Of a stretch of DNA of 64,000 bases, positions 1-10,645 are shown one piece after another (within the stretch, counting starts at the first letter, position 1; each line of letters starts with the position of its first letter). The notes below the pieces were generated by a model. The model worked only from the letters and a program-made list of their open reading frames with translations, made no database searches and had not been told where the DNA came from. Source of the stretch: Nitzschia sp. pyKryTriq1 (taxonomy: Eukaryota; Bacillariophyta; Bacillariophyceae; Bacillariales; Bacillariaceae). The translations under genes were made by a program, and so were the position numbers. The stretch spans positions 62,001 to 126,000 of the forward strand of contig OY101118.1 of assembly GCA_956465555.1 (NCBI GenBank), given 5' to 3'.

Positions 1-359
1 AAGGGTTCACTCGACAAACCTGGCAACTTCGGTCTAGTATGGCGTCTCGTCGTATGTCGTTGGCGCAAGTCTTGTTGGTGGGCCGCTTCTTTGTGCAATC
101 CAATATCACCTTCTAGCCAGAGTGGGAGAATGAATTCTAGGGAAACCCCGCCAGACGAGAAGAGGACACCCGCAACAACAAGAAGACTAGCTAAAAAAGA
201 AGACTGGAAGAGAACCACTCGGCGTGGTGGAATGGACCTTTGCTGTTCCTCGCTCGTTTCACTCTCAAATGATACAGTAGGTCAGCTCTCATAAAACGAG
301 AAAAATACTAGCAAAACTACTTTAGTAAGAACGAGAAAAAACAAAAACTGAGAAACACA
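1..359. other. Left edge, unresolved
   Basis: No gene can be supported here. A short plus-strand frame open from the window edge ends at a TAG near position 114 and could be the tail of an upstream gene. Another open frame runs to 294 without any recognisable domain. A purine-rich stretch (about 297-355) directly precedes the next gene and is probably its 5' UTR. Confidence 0.4.
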
Positions 360-1401
360 ATGCATGCAGGTGTTTTCGGATTCGTCTATGCCATACTAGT
401 TCTGTTGTTCGTGCCTCAAATCGTCGATGCCGTCAGGGAAGGAGGGCTTGGAGTAAGTTCTGTTGTGGGCAGCAATGGTACTGTGTAGGGTCGAACTAGT
501 TGATCATGCTGGAAACATTTTGTTCCATAATGCACAGATAACAATTACTACTACTCAGCAACGAGCCTTGAAACCCAACAAAGAAGGCCAGAAGAGCCCC
601 GCAATCCTCCCAGCCTCGTCCAAGTCCTCTAAAAAGTCCTCCAAAAAGGGCTCGTCCTTGAAACTTGAGGCGGAGACTGAGCACATTTGTGGCTCGGTCC
701 AGTGCCCGTCTGGAACGAGTTGCGACCAAGCAGATGGCTCTTGCAAAATGGATGACGAGTTGGTACCTTGCATTGCTGTCATTGACGAGGATACTGAATT
801 CGGGTGGTGGCCTTCTCAAGCCGATCTATGGAACACGTTTCGTGAAAAATATCCAGCGAGACCCTTTTGCCTTTTGGTGCCAACCATAAGGTTAGCCAGT
901 GAAGGAACTGTGGCGCCGCCAGAGAATTTCCTCTCGGATGCGTACGCAATAGTCCGTTTCGACGTCGCTCGTGATTACGGGCTTGTTGAAAACGCTGAAG
1001 ACTGGACTAGCCTATGCGGCCTACAAGATTATCATAGCGGGATGTCGGTGGGGTTTGTAGGGCTCTTCGTTGACGACTCCTCATCAATGTACCAGTCACA
1101 TGTGATGGCATCCTACAATCAATTCTTAGCCGAGATGAAGTCTCGCAATATCGAAGTCAAGGAAGTTGAGAATGAGTGGGAAAACTGGATTGAACCTTTC
1201 TTGACAACTTTGGCCCCACCTCCTGGCTGCGTGGCAAGTGTTGGTAATGGTACTGTGGTGGAAGGGCAATGCATCGATAAAATTGAGTGCATTGCGGCCG
1301 GGAAAACTCCCATTCCTCGGGTGGACGAACTCGACCCAGAACCAAACTGTTTCATCTATCCTGCTGAGGTTCAATGTTGCACAGCACAAAATCCGCCTTG
1401 A
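360..1401 (+). CDS. Secreted Cys-rich protein, 2 exons (318 aa)
   Basis: I do not recognise a named family. I read exons 360-452 and 538-1401 with an 85-nt GTAAGT...CACAG intron that restores the frame exactly. The first ATG at 360 gives a clear signal peptide (FVYAILVLLFVPQIVDA, cleavage near residue 24). A Ser/Lys-rich linker follows, then a small Cys cluster (ICGSVQCPSGTSC) resembling an EGF-like or knottin fragment. Next comes an approximately 170-residue globular stretch with WWPSQADLW and FVGLFVDDSSSM, faintly like a von Willebrand A fold. A C-terminal Cys-rich tail ends in VQCC. The protein is probably exported to the cell surface or medium. The alternative start inside the intron (463) loses the signal peptide and is rejected. 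Confidence 0.75.
453..537 (+). other. Intron of the 360-1401 gene
   Basis: The 85-nt intron has a canonical GTAAGT donor and an ATGCACAG acceptor. Of the nearby AG sites tested, it is the one that keeps the signal-peptide exon in frame with the long downstream exon. Confidence 0.7.
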
Positions 1402-2481
1402 TTTGCGGAGGACGCACTCTTCTTTCTTGCTGCGTAGTTCATGGTAATATATTGGAATTTCTTTGCTTACCGAACAAATATCTACTATAATCTGTTTTCG
1501 ATAGCCTTGTACCATGCAAGTTTGAGGGACACAACCATCCGAGTCTTTTGATGTGATCCCAAACCGACAGTGCGTTGTGGTTGTTTCTACTCTTGTCCGC
1601 CTCCTGCGATGGACTGGATCTCTGCCTCAAGTACAAACGGTGGCTACCTGCTGTATAGTAATGGTACAAGCGCCGATGCGATCCTGTGCATTCGTCTCTG
1701 TCGATACAACTTTAAAAGGAGCCATGATGATGCTACGATGTACAGTCGGCAGGCTGTCTCCCCATACTATAGGATCACCTATAGTAATCGTGGTAGTACT
1801 ACATGGAGACGATGCTGCTGCTGCTGCCTGCTGCTTTGGTACTCTAGCAGTAGTACTGTATGCATGATGATTTATGATCGTGGTGGCCGAAAAGAATGGG
1901 AGTAGTAGTAGAACTGACTTCTTCGGAGTATCGCCAAATTGCTTCCTGGCCAAAATTTCATAGTACTGTAGTCGAGCAGGTATATATTAGTAGGTAGTAG
2001 TAATGAAGAATTCGTCGACGCTGGGCTTCCCACTGTATTACCAAACGCAGAGGAGTCGTCGTCGAGGATATGCCATATTCCCGCAGAACGCACGAGTTGG
2101 ATCATCGGCACCTTCATTCGTGGATATTAGTTCAGAGTCGTCTACGTTGCCGTTGGTACATTCTCTACGCTATGGATCGTCCGCTCTTCCAGCAGAACTT
2201 CAGCGTGATTGGAAGGATGACGTCGGTTGTCCGCTTCCGTGGACAAGGTCGAGAAATTTCATCATGTGGATTGCGCCGGCCAAAAATTTGGGTATATTGA
2301 ATCATCTACAAGGCTGAAGGTAGAAGAGTTGTCGACTCCGTCTAATCTGGGAGTCGGCCAATCTGCTGCCAAAAGTCCATCCCACTCATCAATAATTCAT
2401 TCGTTCATTCATTCATTTCCGTAATTTCAACCTCCTTCTCACAAATCCGATTCTTTTCCTCCAATCCACTTTCCAAACACC
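1402..2481. other. Intergenic
   Basis: No gene recognised. The stretch contains GTAGTA/CTGCTG triplet runs around 1790-1910, scattered TAGTAG, and an ATTCATTCATTC run just before the next gene. Open frames here are short, overlap on several frames and have no domain. Confidence 0.55.
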
Positions 2482-3204
2482 ATGTATCCAACTCCTCCTT
2501 CGATGACGTTGATTCCGCAGTATCACGATCAGTCGTATCAACCACAAAGCCGCGATGATACATCCGATCTGCTGGACGCCTTTTTGAGTCCTACTACCAC
2601 CACTACTAGCAACAACAACAACAAGAACACTGCTCGCGACATCCGATTTGCCTCTCCGCCCGAGTTGTCGTCGACCTCCTCTACGGATGGATCCAGTGTC
2701 GAAGGCGATTATCATTACGATCAACAACGATCTCAATCGCAATATCGCGGTGCTGAGTCATCCTCTGCTACTACGGCTCTTGTGCCATATTATGCTCACC
2801 ACCAACACTCGTCGCCCGAGCAACAACAACTGACGCCGACCAACCACAAGAGCGTCGCCATGTCCAATACCAGCAATAATACGACATTGGCATTGAAACC
2901 ACCACACAAGTTGATTCGCGTCCCACGATCCGACAATCCCTTTGGTGCCGATGCCGTCCACCCCAAGAAAAAGACCATGAAGAAACAGCGCAAGCGCAAG
3001 ACTGCTGCCGGTGCCGTCGGTGGCATGGTAGTGGGTGGATTCGCCTTGGGACCTGTCGGTGTCGTTTTTGGTGCCGCCGTGGGTGCCGTCGCCACCAACA
3101 AGATTTGCAAGGCTCGCGAACGACATGCGCAACGCAAATACGAGCAATCTACTTTTCAGCAGGGAACGGAGCGATCCAGTGTGCATCGTGCTACCTTTGC
3201 ATAA
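2482..3204 (+). CDS. Glycine-zipper membrane protein (240 aa)
   Basis: A single-exon protein of unknown role. Residues 1-150 are low-complexity and polar, with Thr, Asn, Ser, Gln and His runs. A basic patch (PKKKTMKKQRKRKTAAG) at about 160-175 leads into a small-residue hydrophobic stretch at about 173-206. That stretch has GxxxG spacing (GAVGGMVVGG, then GPVGVVFGAAVGAV), typical of glycine-zipper domains that pack helices in membranes. A charged tail (KARERHAQRKYEQ) follows. The profile suggests a protein anchored by a helical hairpin, with its N-terminus in the cytosol. The purine-rich AAGAAG tail after the stop is 3' UTR. Function cannot be deduced. Confidence 0.7.
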   Translation: MYPTPPSMTLIPQYHDQSYQPQSRDDTSDLLDAFLSPTTTTTSNNNNKNTARDIRFASPPELSSTSSTDGSSVEGDYHYDQQRSQSQYRGAESSSATTALVPYYAHHQHSSPEQQQLTPTNHKSVAMSNTSNNTTLALKPPHKLIRVPRSDNPFGADAVHPKKKTMKKQRKRKTAAGAVGGMVVGGFALGPVGVVFGAAVGAVATNKICKARERHAQRKYEQSTFQQGTERSSVHRATFA

Positions 3205-3972
3205 AGAAGAAGAAGAAGAAGAAGAAGTAACAAGAGCAGGTCGTTGCCGCTCTTCTTGCTATCTATATATTCATATCGACCGAGTCCGAGCTGCCATCAT
3301 GCAACAAATGAGTTGAATTGAACTGAACTGAAATGCGCCTGGCAAGGAGGGGTCTTTTACTACTAGTAGTAGTATCGTCTCGTACTTCCACCTGCCGTTT
3401 TGAGTCGGTCGAAGTTGTTCTGTCCTTACCCTCCTGCCATTTGGCTCTTTCTCTGTCGCCGTTCTCGGTATATTTATAACTGCATACTAGATTCTCATAT
3501 GTACGATCTGCTCTGCTTTATTAGACAAGAACAAAAACATAGACTATCGATTGCTAGTAGTAGGTATTGTTGGACGAATTATCAATCGCTTCTATTGTTT
3601 CTACCAGAGCTACTCTAGACACTACCCTTTCCGACGCTTTATGATAGATGATATACCTCGAGTAAGAAGTAGTTTAGTCCCTCCTATAGTACTACTCTCT
3701 ACAATACTGCTAACACCACTACCGGTACCATCATCATTATCTTTTCTACTACTACTAGTAGTAGTCTTGCACTCTAGCTAGCGTAGAGTGGAGTAGCAAG
3801 AACTAAATAATAAGAATATTTCCCGATGAATTTGTTGTAGACTAGTAGTAGGTAGTATTTACTAGTATGGTGTATTATTCCTTTATGCTTCAATCATTCA
3901 TTCATTCGTTCGTTCCACTTGGATGTTATTGTCGTGTGTGTGTGTGTGTGTGTGTGTTGTTTTGATAATTTT
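3205..3972. other. Intergenic between convergent genes
   Basis: This holds the 3' flanks of two convergent genes. It includes an AAGAAG run (3206-3228), several CTACTAGTAGTA palindromes and a (TG)n microsatellite near 3936-3957. No coding signal was seen. Confidence 0.6.
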
Positions 3973-5892
3973 TTAAAGCATGGCGACTTGCTCGACTTTG
4001 ACAGCCTCCAATGCCGCATTCGTGGCCAAGTCTTCCTCGTCGTCATCGTCATTATCATCACCGTCATCGTCATCATCCCCGACGACGATTCCCGGCGTCC
4101 CCGACACTCCGGCGGCATCCACCACGGCAGCCGCCGCTGCAATGGCGGCATCATCGGCCGAAACATTATTGTTGATATTATTGGATGATGCAGATGCAGC
4201 TGCTGCTGTGGATATTTCTCGATTGTCTTGAGTATTAATGAGAACGGTAGTAGTAGTAGTAGTGGCGGCCGCAGTAGTATTATCATCCGTGGGGAGTGGT
4301 GGAGGCATTTTGGCCTTTTGTTCGGCCTGCGTCGGTTCTTGAAAGATTTCGGGATGATCCTTGATTTTCCAATGCCCGTGCTTGTGCCAATCAAAGCCCC
4401 GTTGTTCGGCCCGAGAATGCATCCGAGCATACTTTTCCCGAACCTTGACATGAATGCCCAATTCCTTGGCGACTGTAATCCAATTGACCTTCTGATTATG
4501 TTCCTTGGCAATCGCATTGTATTTGGCCCAAAGATTCTTGGAATGAGTAACGATTTGATGCAAATCGGCAGCGGTCGAAACGACAATGGCCGATCGTGAC
4601 TTTTTTGCTTCGGCCGCTGCGGCAGCAGCTGCCGCATCGTGATTTGGATCAGACGACAAAAGTGAACTACTGCCAGCAGCAGCAGCATTTGTAGTGGTGG
4701 TGGCGGTAGTAGTAGTGGTAGTAGGAGTAGAATGTTGCAAGGCGGCCGTCGCGGCCGCTTTGGCCGCCGCGGCACCACGCGTAATTTCAATCGGTACGCG
4801 ATTGCTGGCCACCAATTCGGCGGCACGTTTCAATGCCGCATCCTTCATTTGCTGGGCGAATCGTTCCCGTTCCTGCCGCAATTCCAACTTTTTGCGCCTT
4901 CGTTCTTCGCGGGATTGTTCTCGTTGCAATCGTTCGCTGGCTTTGGCGACGGCGACCTGTTCCCGTTCTCTCATTTTGAATTCTTTCCGTTCTTGGCTCA
5001 AACGACGTTGTTCTCGTTTGAGATTTTGACGTCGTTCCTGTTCCAATGCCTTTTCGGCATCCTTGGCCATGCGATGGGCTTTGGAAACTTCTGATGCTTG
5101 CTTCTTGGTCAAAGTAGTAGTAGTAATGGAGGTATTGCTGTGGTGTTGCTGTTGCTTGGTGACGGCTTCGGAGGATGCGGCGGCAGCAGCAGCTGCTACG
5201 GCCGCAGCGGTCGCATGATCATTCATATTCATGAACAAATGGTGATGATGATTGGCAGCCGCCGCTGCGGCAGCAGCTGCCGCAGCGGCAGGATCACTAT
5301 CAAACAGAGCCGAATCGACACTGGCGGCCGCTGCCGCGGCCGCATCTTCGACTGTAAAGCTGCCGCTGCTGCCACCGGCCGCATGACCATAAGGGACCGC
5401 AGAAGCAGCAATACCAGTAGTAGGAGTAGGAGTAATAGTCCCCGCTCGAATCTGATAGAGAGAACAAAAGCGTTCAATCTGTGCGACAATATACGCCTTG
5501 TCAAATTCATCTTGAATGCCCAAGATACCCCAAAAGTCGACGGGAGTACTGATGTTACCGTTGCTCGAAGAAGAAGAAGAAGGAGTATTATTGTTATTGG
5601 ACGTCTTGTTGTCGTCCACAACAGTACTTCCAGTAGTTCCGTCTTTACTCGTAGTACGAATACCACCACCACTGCTGATGTTATTGTTATTGTTGTGGTG
5701 GTTATTGAGAGGAGGAGTGTGAGGAGGAATACTCAATCGACACAATAATTGACTCGACAAGGTCCCCTTGAGATAGGGTTTGTAATCGAGAAACTTTGGA
5801 TCGGTATCCTCGACCAAATCTTCATTTTCCATCGCCCAATCGCGACACAACAAACGTAACCAATCCGAAGGACGTTTCGTCGCCTTTCTCAT
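3973..5892 (-). CDS. SANT/Myb-like coiled-coil protein (639 aa)
   Basis: A probable nuclear protein. The N-terminus (MRKATKRPSDWLRLLCRDW) is followed by a conserved-looking segment (PVDFWGILGIQDEFDKAY) at about 120-150. Long Ala and His runs come next. A highly charged Lys/Arg/Glu/Gln helix (about 270-365) is likely a coiled coil. At about residues 444-519 lies a SANT/Myb-like helix-turn-helix: NLWAKYNAIAKEHNQKV with VNWITVAKELGIHVKVREKY, ending in a His/Trp-rich tail (RGFDWHKHGHWKIKDHP). The C-terminus is acidic (DDDDDGDDNDDDDEED), as in transcription or chromatin regulators. Ala runs are encoded by mixed GCN codons, so they are not simple slippage tracts. The Myb call rests on Trp spacing and helix pattern only; DNA binding is inferred. 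Confidence 0.75.
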   Translation of the reverse strand: MRKATKRPSDWLRLLCRDWAMENEDLVEDTDPKFLDYKPYLKGTLSSQLLCRLSIPPHTPPLNNHHNNNNNISSGGGIRTTSKDGTTGSTVVDDNKTSNNNNTPSSSSSSNGNISTPVDFWGILGIQDEFDKAYIVAQIERFCSLYQIRAGTITPTPTTGIAASAVPYGHAAGGSSGSFTVEDAAAAAAASVDSALFDSDPAAAAAAAAAAAANHHHHLFMNMNDHATAAAVAAAAAAASSEAVTKQQQHHSNTSITTTTLTKKQASEVSKAHRMAKDAEKALEQERRQNLKREQRRLSQERKEFKMREREQVAVAKASERLQREQSREERRRKKLELRQERERFAQQMKDAALKRAAELVASNRVPIEITRGAAAAKAAATAALQHSTPTTTTTTATTTTNAAAAGSSSLLSSDPNHDAAAAAAAAEAKKSRSAIVVSTAADLHQIVTHSKNLWAKYNAIAKEHNQKVNWITVAKELGIHVKVREKYARMHSRAEQRGFDWHKHGHWKIKDHPEIFQEPTQAEQKAKMPPPLPTDDNTTAAATTTTTTVLINTQDNREISTAAAASASSNNINNNVSADDAAIAAAAAVVDAAGVSGTPGIVVGDDDDDGDDNDDDDEEDLATNAALEAVKVEQVAML

Positions 5893-6020
5893 CTATTTTG
5901 ATTTCATTTAAAATAAAATAAAAGAACAACATTTTAAAAAAGATAAACGATGAAAATAAGTGAGACGAGAGATGGAGCTAATACCGCGGTAACAATCAAT
6001 ATAATAATACTAGTAGATCC

Positions 6021-6054
<34 letters not shown>

Positions 6055-6636
6055 AGCAAGCCGCGGCCAGCAGTGCGAACGCAACAACAAACACAAACAC
6101 ACACAACCCAGCACAACACAACATACATCACATGTCAAGAATCAATCAATCATCATCATCATCAATATCATCCATCATCATATCCGGAGGACAATCTCCG
6201 GAGGTGGTTGATGTTGCGTGTTTCGGTACTGTACTGTACTGGTACCAGGTACCAGGTTCAGTAGTCTACTACCGGTATACGGTACGGTAGTGCTGAACTG
6301 TACTCTCTGTATAATACCGAGTGTGAGGAGGAGGAGGAGGAGGATTCCTCGAGTACGCGGTGGAGAAAATAAATGATGATAATGATGATGATAATGATGA
6401 TGGACGTGAACGAGTTGTTGTTGTACCACTTCTGGTGCTGGTACTTCTACTTTTTGCATAATGCACAACATCATCATTTGATTTGATAATAATTTGCCGT
6501 CGTCATCTATCATGGTCGATCGATCAAATCAAATAATATCAAATAATATCAAATATTCAAACGAAGAACGAAGAACGAATAACGCAGAGAACGCGTGTGT
6601 TTGGACGGAATCAGGAATTTATTATTCAACACATAC

Positions 6637-6711
6637 CTCCATCTTTTGATGCTCCGTGATGATGGCCGACGAGGAATCATCGTCCAACAATTCAATCTCG
6701 TCCATCATCAT
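6637..6711 (-). CDS. Possible orphan 5' exon (25 codons)
   Basis: On the minus strand three ATG codons open a 25-codon frame (MMMDEIELLDDDSSSAIITE...) that runs exactly in phase into a GTATGT donor. The acidic, codon-like composition differs from the surrounding microsatellites. I could not find a persuasive downstream exon, so this may be a gene remnant or chance. Confidence 0.2.
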
Positions 6712-7186
6712 CGATCTGAGTTCTGGATGAGTTCTTGATGAGTTCTTGCTTGCTTGATTTATTCTTTATTTATTCGATGAACCAACAACAATGCAGGTCC
6801 ACGTTCAATAATAACACACAACAACAGACCATCAAGTACAGTAGTCGTCGCAGGCAGCATCACACACACACACACACACAGCAAAAACAACAGCAGCAGC
6901 AGGCATCAGCGAGCGAGCGAGCGAGCTGCGCTCCAGAGAAAATTCTCAAGTTCCTTTTGGTAGGTTCCCTACGTACGCCTTCTTCCCTACTGATTTCTAC
7001 GTGTCGACGTCACCCCATCGGAATTCGGGAAAGAACAAACGCACAAAGAAAAAGAATAATAGAATCATCATTGAATTTTGAATTTTCGGGAGGAGGACGA
7101 GCGAGGGACAAAAGTAGTGGAAGTGTCCTCTTTTGGATCGATATATTATTATGCTGATGAATGAATGAATGAATGAATGAGGATAT

Positions 7187-7248
7187 GATGGCTTATGATG
7201 GCTCATGATGGCTCATGATGGCTTATGATGGCTCATGATGATGATGAT
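7187..7248. repeat. 10-bp tandem repeat (ATGATGGCTC/T)
   Basis: About five units of ATGATGGCTC or ATGATGGCTT in tandem, merging into an ATG triplet run. Non-coding minisatellite. Confidence 0.75.
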
Positions 7249-8441
7249 GATGCGCGGATCTTTCTTTCTTTCTTTCCCTCTCGATCGATCGATCGATCGA
7301 TCCAACAAAGATAAAGGTCGAAGGAAGGAATATTATTAGCTGATGGGGCGAGTGAGTGAGTGAGTGATGAATGAATGAATGAATGAATCACATCATGATG
7401 ACAATCCACCGGGTGATGTGATGCGAGGGAGTACCGACTGTACTGATGACTGTACTGGTATCATACAGAGAAGAAGTACAGGTACAGAGAAGTACAGTAC
7501 ATCCACTCACTCACTTGATCATTCAGTTTCAGTTTCGCCGAGAAGTCAAGTCAAGTCCATCGGACGAAGCAGGACGAGATAGTACTACCTGTCTACGACG
7601 TCGAATACTTTAAAAATAAATGTGGATGTGGATGTGGATGTGGATATGGGATTCGATGCTTGGACGGTCTCGACATGTACGGTACAGCACAACCTGAGCT
7701 GTGGTAGAGTAGAGTAGTACTAGTACTAGAGAGCATCGCTATATAAATACTATAGATACAAATCATCTCTGATTCTTCAGTTCCACCAATCATCCCCCCA
7801 AGCTTACTACTTTAAAAGTAATAGTATCGGTACGAGTACTCTACTGGTAGTAATAGTAGAGAGCGGTTTATTACTATGATAGTATTGTTGTTGCTTGTAC
7901 TATACCGATGATAGACTACTACTACTAGAGTACTACTTGCTCGGTACTATACTTCTTGTACTAGAGTACTAGTACTAGTAGTCGTATTCTTGGTGGTACT
8001 GTAGACAAAGCAATCATCATCATCATCCTAGTAGTAGTAGAGAGTCGCAACAAGAGCACCAGTAGTAGTAGTAGTAGTACTAAAACAAAACAGTGGGCTT
8101 GGCGGCGTACACACGTATGCTGATGACGGGATGATGGTGATGGAAGAAGAACAACCAAGAAACACAAGAACAGCGCATCCCCATCTGCTACTGTACTACT
8201 ACTAGCAGTAGAGAGCGAGGAGTATAGAAGTAGTATTATCGGTAGAGAGTGCTGGCAATGGTATACTAGTAAGATGGAGTCATCGTGACATCATGTTGGT
8301 ACATTGACGAGATTTGTTTTACCCCTTGCTACTACACTTTTTCGGTGCTTTACGATATACAAGTACTAGTAGTAGTAGTAGTAGTATTACTGTAGTACTA
8401 CTAGTATCTGTTCCGCCTCGTTGTTGTTGTTGTTGGTGTGT

Positions 8442-9422
8442 TTATTTTTGTTCTGCTGGTTGGTATTCTTGAAAGAGAATTTTATCCGCAAAGGTCTTGC
8501 CATACGTGACGGCATCGGACAGGGAACAGTTCATCAATTCTTCTTGAGGAGCGAGGGGACGGGCCGCACAAAATTGATCGTGGGTACGGAGCCACAATTC
8601 AAACATTTGGGCCAATTCGTCGGCTCCGGGAAAGCCAAATTCGGCAAAGGTCTCCCATGGAACACAGCGGTAGGTAATCTTCTTGCCGGTCGATTCGGAT
8701 AGAATGGCAGCGAGTTCGTCACCGGTAGCATAGAAACTGGCTTGACCGATGCGTTGTCCAATCAATTCGGGTTTGAAAAAAGCCGAGGCGGCCAGATTTC
8801 CGAGATCGGGAAGAATGGTCCAGGGAATTTGCTTGTCGCTGGAAAGAGGAAGAGTAAAGGTATAGCTTCCATCTTCATTTCCATACGACGTAAAGAACGA
8901 AGTAAAGTTTTCAAAGTAACAGCTGGTGACCATGAAAGTGACGGGAAGGCCGTCAAAGTACCTTTCGGCTCTCGCCTTTCCATCAAAATGAGGGACAAAC
9001 ATCTTGCCCGTCTCCTTGTGCTCGTGCAAGACCTTGAAGTCGGTATCCGTCACTCCGGGAATGACCGACTCTTCCAACGTCGAGAAGACGATGTGCTTCA
9101 TGCTCGGAGTCGCCTTGAGTGCTTCCGCAGCATTGGCGTAGTGCTGCATTTCCGTATCCACATTCATGCCTTCCCAAAAGTTGGCAATCACAAAGGCGCC
9201 ATCGCACCCCTCAAACGCTTTCTTGAGCGACTCGACATCGTTGAGATCGGCCTGGCAGACCGTCGTATGAGGTTGCGCGGCGAGGGCCTTGGCCTTTTCC
9301 GAATCGGGATTGCGCGTAATGCCGACCACCTCGACGCCCTTTTGCGACAACGAGGCGGCGACCGCTCCCCCTTGTTGGCCAGTGGCACCGAGGACGGCGA
9401 CGCGTTGAATGATAGGAGCCAT
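8442..9422 (-). CDS. NmrA-like NAD(P)-binding protein (326 aa)
   Basis: An atypical short-chain dehydrogenase/reductase of the NmrA/HSCARG type. The N-terminal Rossmann strand and nucleotide loop is VAVLGATGQQGGAVA (residues 8-22, the family's GxxGxxG), followed by VVGITRNPDS and an acidic turn VCQADLNDVESL. The HIVFSTLEES strand and the C-terminal EELMNCSLSD region match the family's length (about 300-330 aa) and layout. Typical SDR catalytic Tyr-x-x-x-Lys is not seen, as usual for NmrA proteins, which act as NADP(H)-binding redox sensors or regulators rather than classical enzymes. No signal peptide is present, so it is likely cytosolic. ATG at 9422 is the only sensible start. The identification is firm at family level; the specific substrate or partner is unknown. 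Confidence 0.9.
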   Translation of the reverse strand: MAPIIQRVAVLGATGQQGGAVAASLSQKGVEVVGITRNPDSEKAKALAAQPHTTVCQADLNDVESLKKAFEGCDGAFVIANFWEGMNVDTEMQHYANAAEALKATPSMKHIVFSTLEESVIPGVTDTDFKVLHEHKETGKMFVPHFDGKARAERYFDGLPVTFMVTSCYFENFTSFFTSYGNEDGSYTFTLPLSSDKQIPWTILPDLGNLAASAFFKPELIGQRIGQASFYATGDELAAILSESTGKKITYRCVPWETFAEFGFPGADELAQMFELWLRTHDQFCAARPLAPQEELMNCSLSDAVTYGKTFADKILFQEYQPAEQK

Positions 9423-9756
9423 GCTGATGCCTGTGTGTTTTTATTGCTGCTAGCTAGTTACTAGTTAGGATATGATGTTCGTAATTGATTCTTTGAGAAT
9501 TGTGTGTGAGAGAGAGGGAGAGAGAGAGAGAGTTGGATCGACGTTTTGTGGGAAGGCTTTTTGGGATTCAATGCTCGGAACATCCTTGTACGTACGTGTA
9601 CTGTTCGGTACGAAACTCGCAGAAAGCCATAGATGATACAACCCGACACACACGTCAGTGAGATAATGGAAAACAATAATACGCCTACGTTGCACTATTT
9701 TTAACTTCCAGTATTGCCTTTGTTTTTAGAATTCTGTTTATGACTTGCAAACAAAA
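9423..9756. other. Intergenic, 5' flank of the NmrA-like gene
   Basis: Contains a GAGAGAGGGAGAGAGAGAGA tract at about 9507-9531, probably in the promoter or 5' UTR of the minus-strand gene, and GTACGTACG palindromes. No gene was seen. Confidence 0.55.
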
Positions 9757-10055
9757 CTCAGCGCTTACACCAATCGACAGGTTACCACTCACAGAGAGGA
9801 GTCCAGGAAGTCAAAGAACTCGCAGGGGTCGACTATATTGTTTCACTACCTTGATTGGGAAGCTATTCGGCGCCTTCTCGTTGACGGCAGACCCGGTATG
9901 ACAAGATCTTTTATGAACAAGAAGCGCAACATCATCTACAAACACAACTCCAAAAAAGAGACCGCAAGAGACAAGCTCAGAAATCCAAAAAGACAACGAA
10001 TTGCAAGACCCTACGCTACAATTCTACTACGCAAACGAAACAGACAACTTGACAA
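9757..10055. repeat. Direct repeat A, copy 1 (299 bp)
   Basis: This 299-bp segment is repeated almost perfectly 352 bp further on; one substitution was seen (GACCGC against GACTGC). Each copy has an open frame of about 100 codons, rich in basic residues, with no domain I can name. The arrangement is A-B-A-C-B together with the entries below. Confidence 0.9.
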
Positions 10056-10109
10056 TGGTCGTACCTATTAACCACCACTTTCTTTACCTCATCCACTGTC
10101 CCGATAACC
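10056..10109. repeat. Direct repeat B, copy 1 (54 bp)
   Basis: A 54-bp segment beginning TGGTCGTACCTATTAACC, found again at 10592-10645. It directly joins copy 1 to copy 2 of repeat A. Confidence 0.85.
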
Positions 10110-10407
10110 TCAGCGCTTACACCAATCGACAGGTTACCACTCACAGAGAGGAGTCCAGGAAGTCAAAGAACTCGCAGGGGTCGACTATATTGTTTCACTA
10201 CCTTGATTGGGAAGCTATTCGGCGCCTTCTCGTTGACGGCAGACCCGGTATGACAAGATCTTTTATGAACAAGAAGCGCAACATCATCTACAAACACAAC
10301 TCCAAAAAAGAGACTGCAAGAGACAAGCTCAGAAATCCAAAAAGACAACGAATTGCAAGACCCTACGCTACAATTCTACTACGCAAACGAAACAGACAAC
10401 TTGACAA
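10109..10407. repeat. Direct repeat A, copy 2 (299 bp)
   Basis: The second copy of repeat A. It is followed by about 184 bp (segment C, GC-rich, 10408-10591) that is absent between A and B in the first copy. The near-identity implies a very recent duplication or an active repeat family. Confidence 0.9.
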
Positions 10408-10591
10408 GCGATCTATCCCTTTTTTACTTTTAATTTAATTCCCACCGGCCCGCCCGGGCCTTCCAGCTGGCGTCGCTAAGCTCGAAGTCCTAAGGATGTA
10501 GAGACCTTTGGTCGTCTCACGACAGCCATGGTGACCTACTCTGAAAGACTGACAGTCTCCAGTGTGCCCTTGGATCCCCACGGCCATCGGG

Positions 10592-10645
10592 TGGTCGTAC
10601 CTATTAACCACCACTTTCTTTACCTCATCCACTGTCCCGATAACC
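10592..10645. repeat. Direct repeat B, copy 2 (54 bp)
   Basis: The second copy of repeat B, marking the right end of the duplicated unit. No inverted termini or flanking target duplication could be assigned. Confidence 0.85.

Larger units (their letters stand above)
5893..8441. other. Long intergenic region rich in microsatellites
   Basis: About 2.5 kb without a convincing gene. It contains a (GA)n tract at about 6022-6054, CTGGTACCAGGTACCAGG palindromes at 6239-6256, (CA)n near 6862-6880, GAATGAAT tracts, GATCGATC (7281-7300), GTGGAT repeats (7620-7647) and many TAGTAGTA runs. A possible tiny 5' exon on the minus strand is listed separately. Confidence 0.55.

Noticed and set aside
91-294. 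Open frame of 67 codons near the left edge
   Set aside because: No domain or signal, biased Arg/Thr content; cannot be distinguished from chance.
6735-7157. 140-codon plus-strand frame
   Set aside because: Composed of His/Thr/Gln from CA repeats and Ser/Ala from GAGC repeats; no conserved content.
9811-9996. Minus-strand frame in repeat A containing FVDD, reminiscent of a reverse-transcriptase YVDD box
   Set aside because: Flanking residues do not match any reverse transcriptase block; likely coincidence. No retroelement is claimed.
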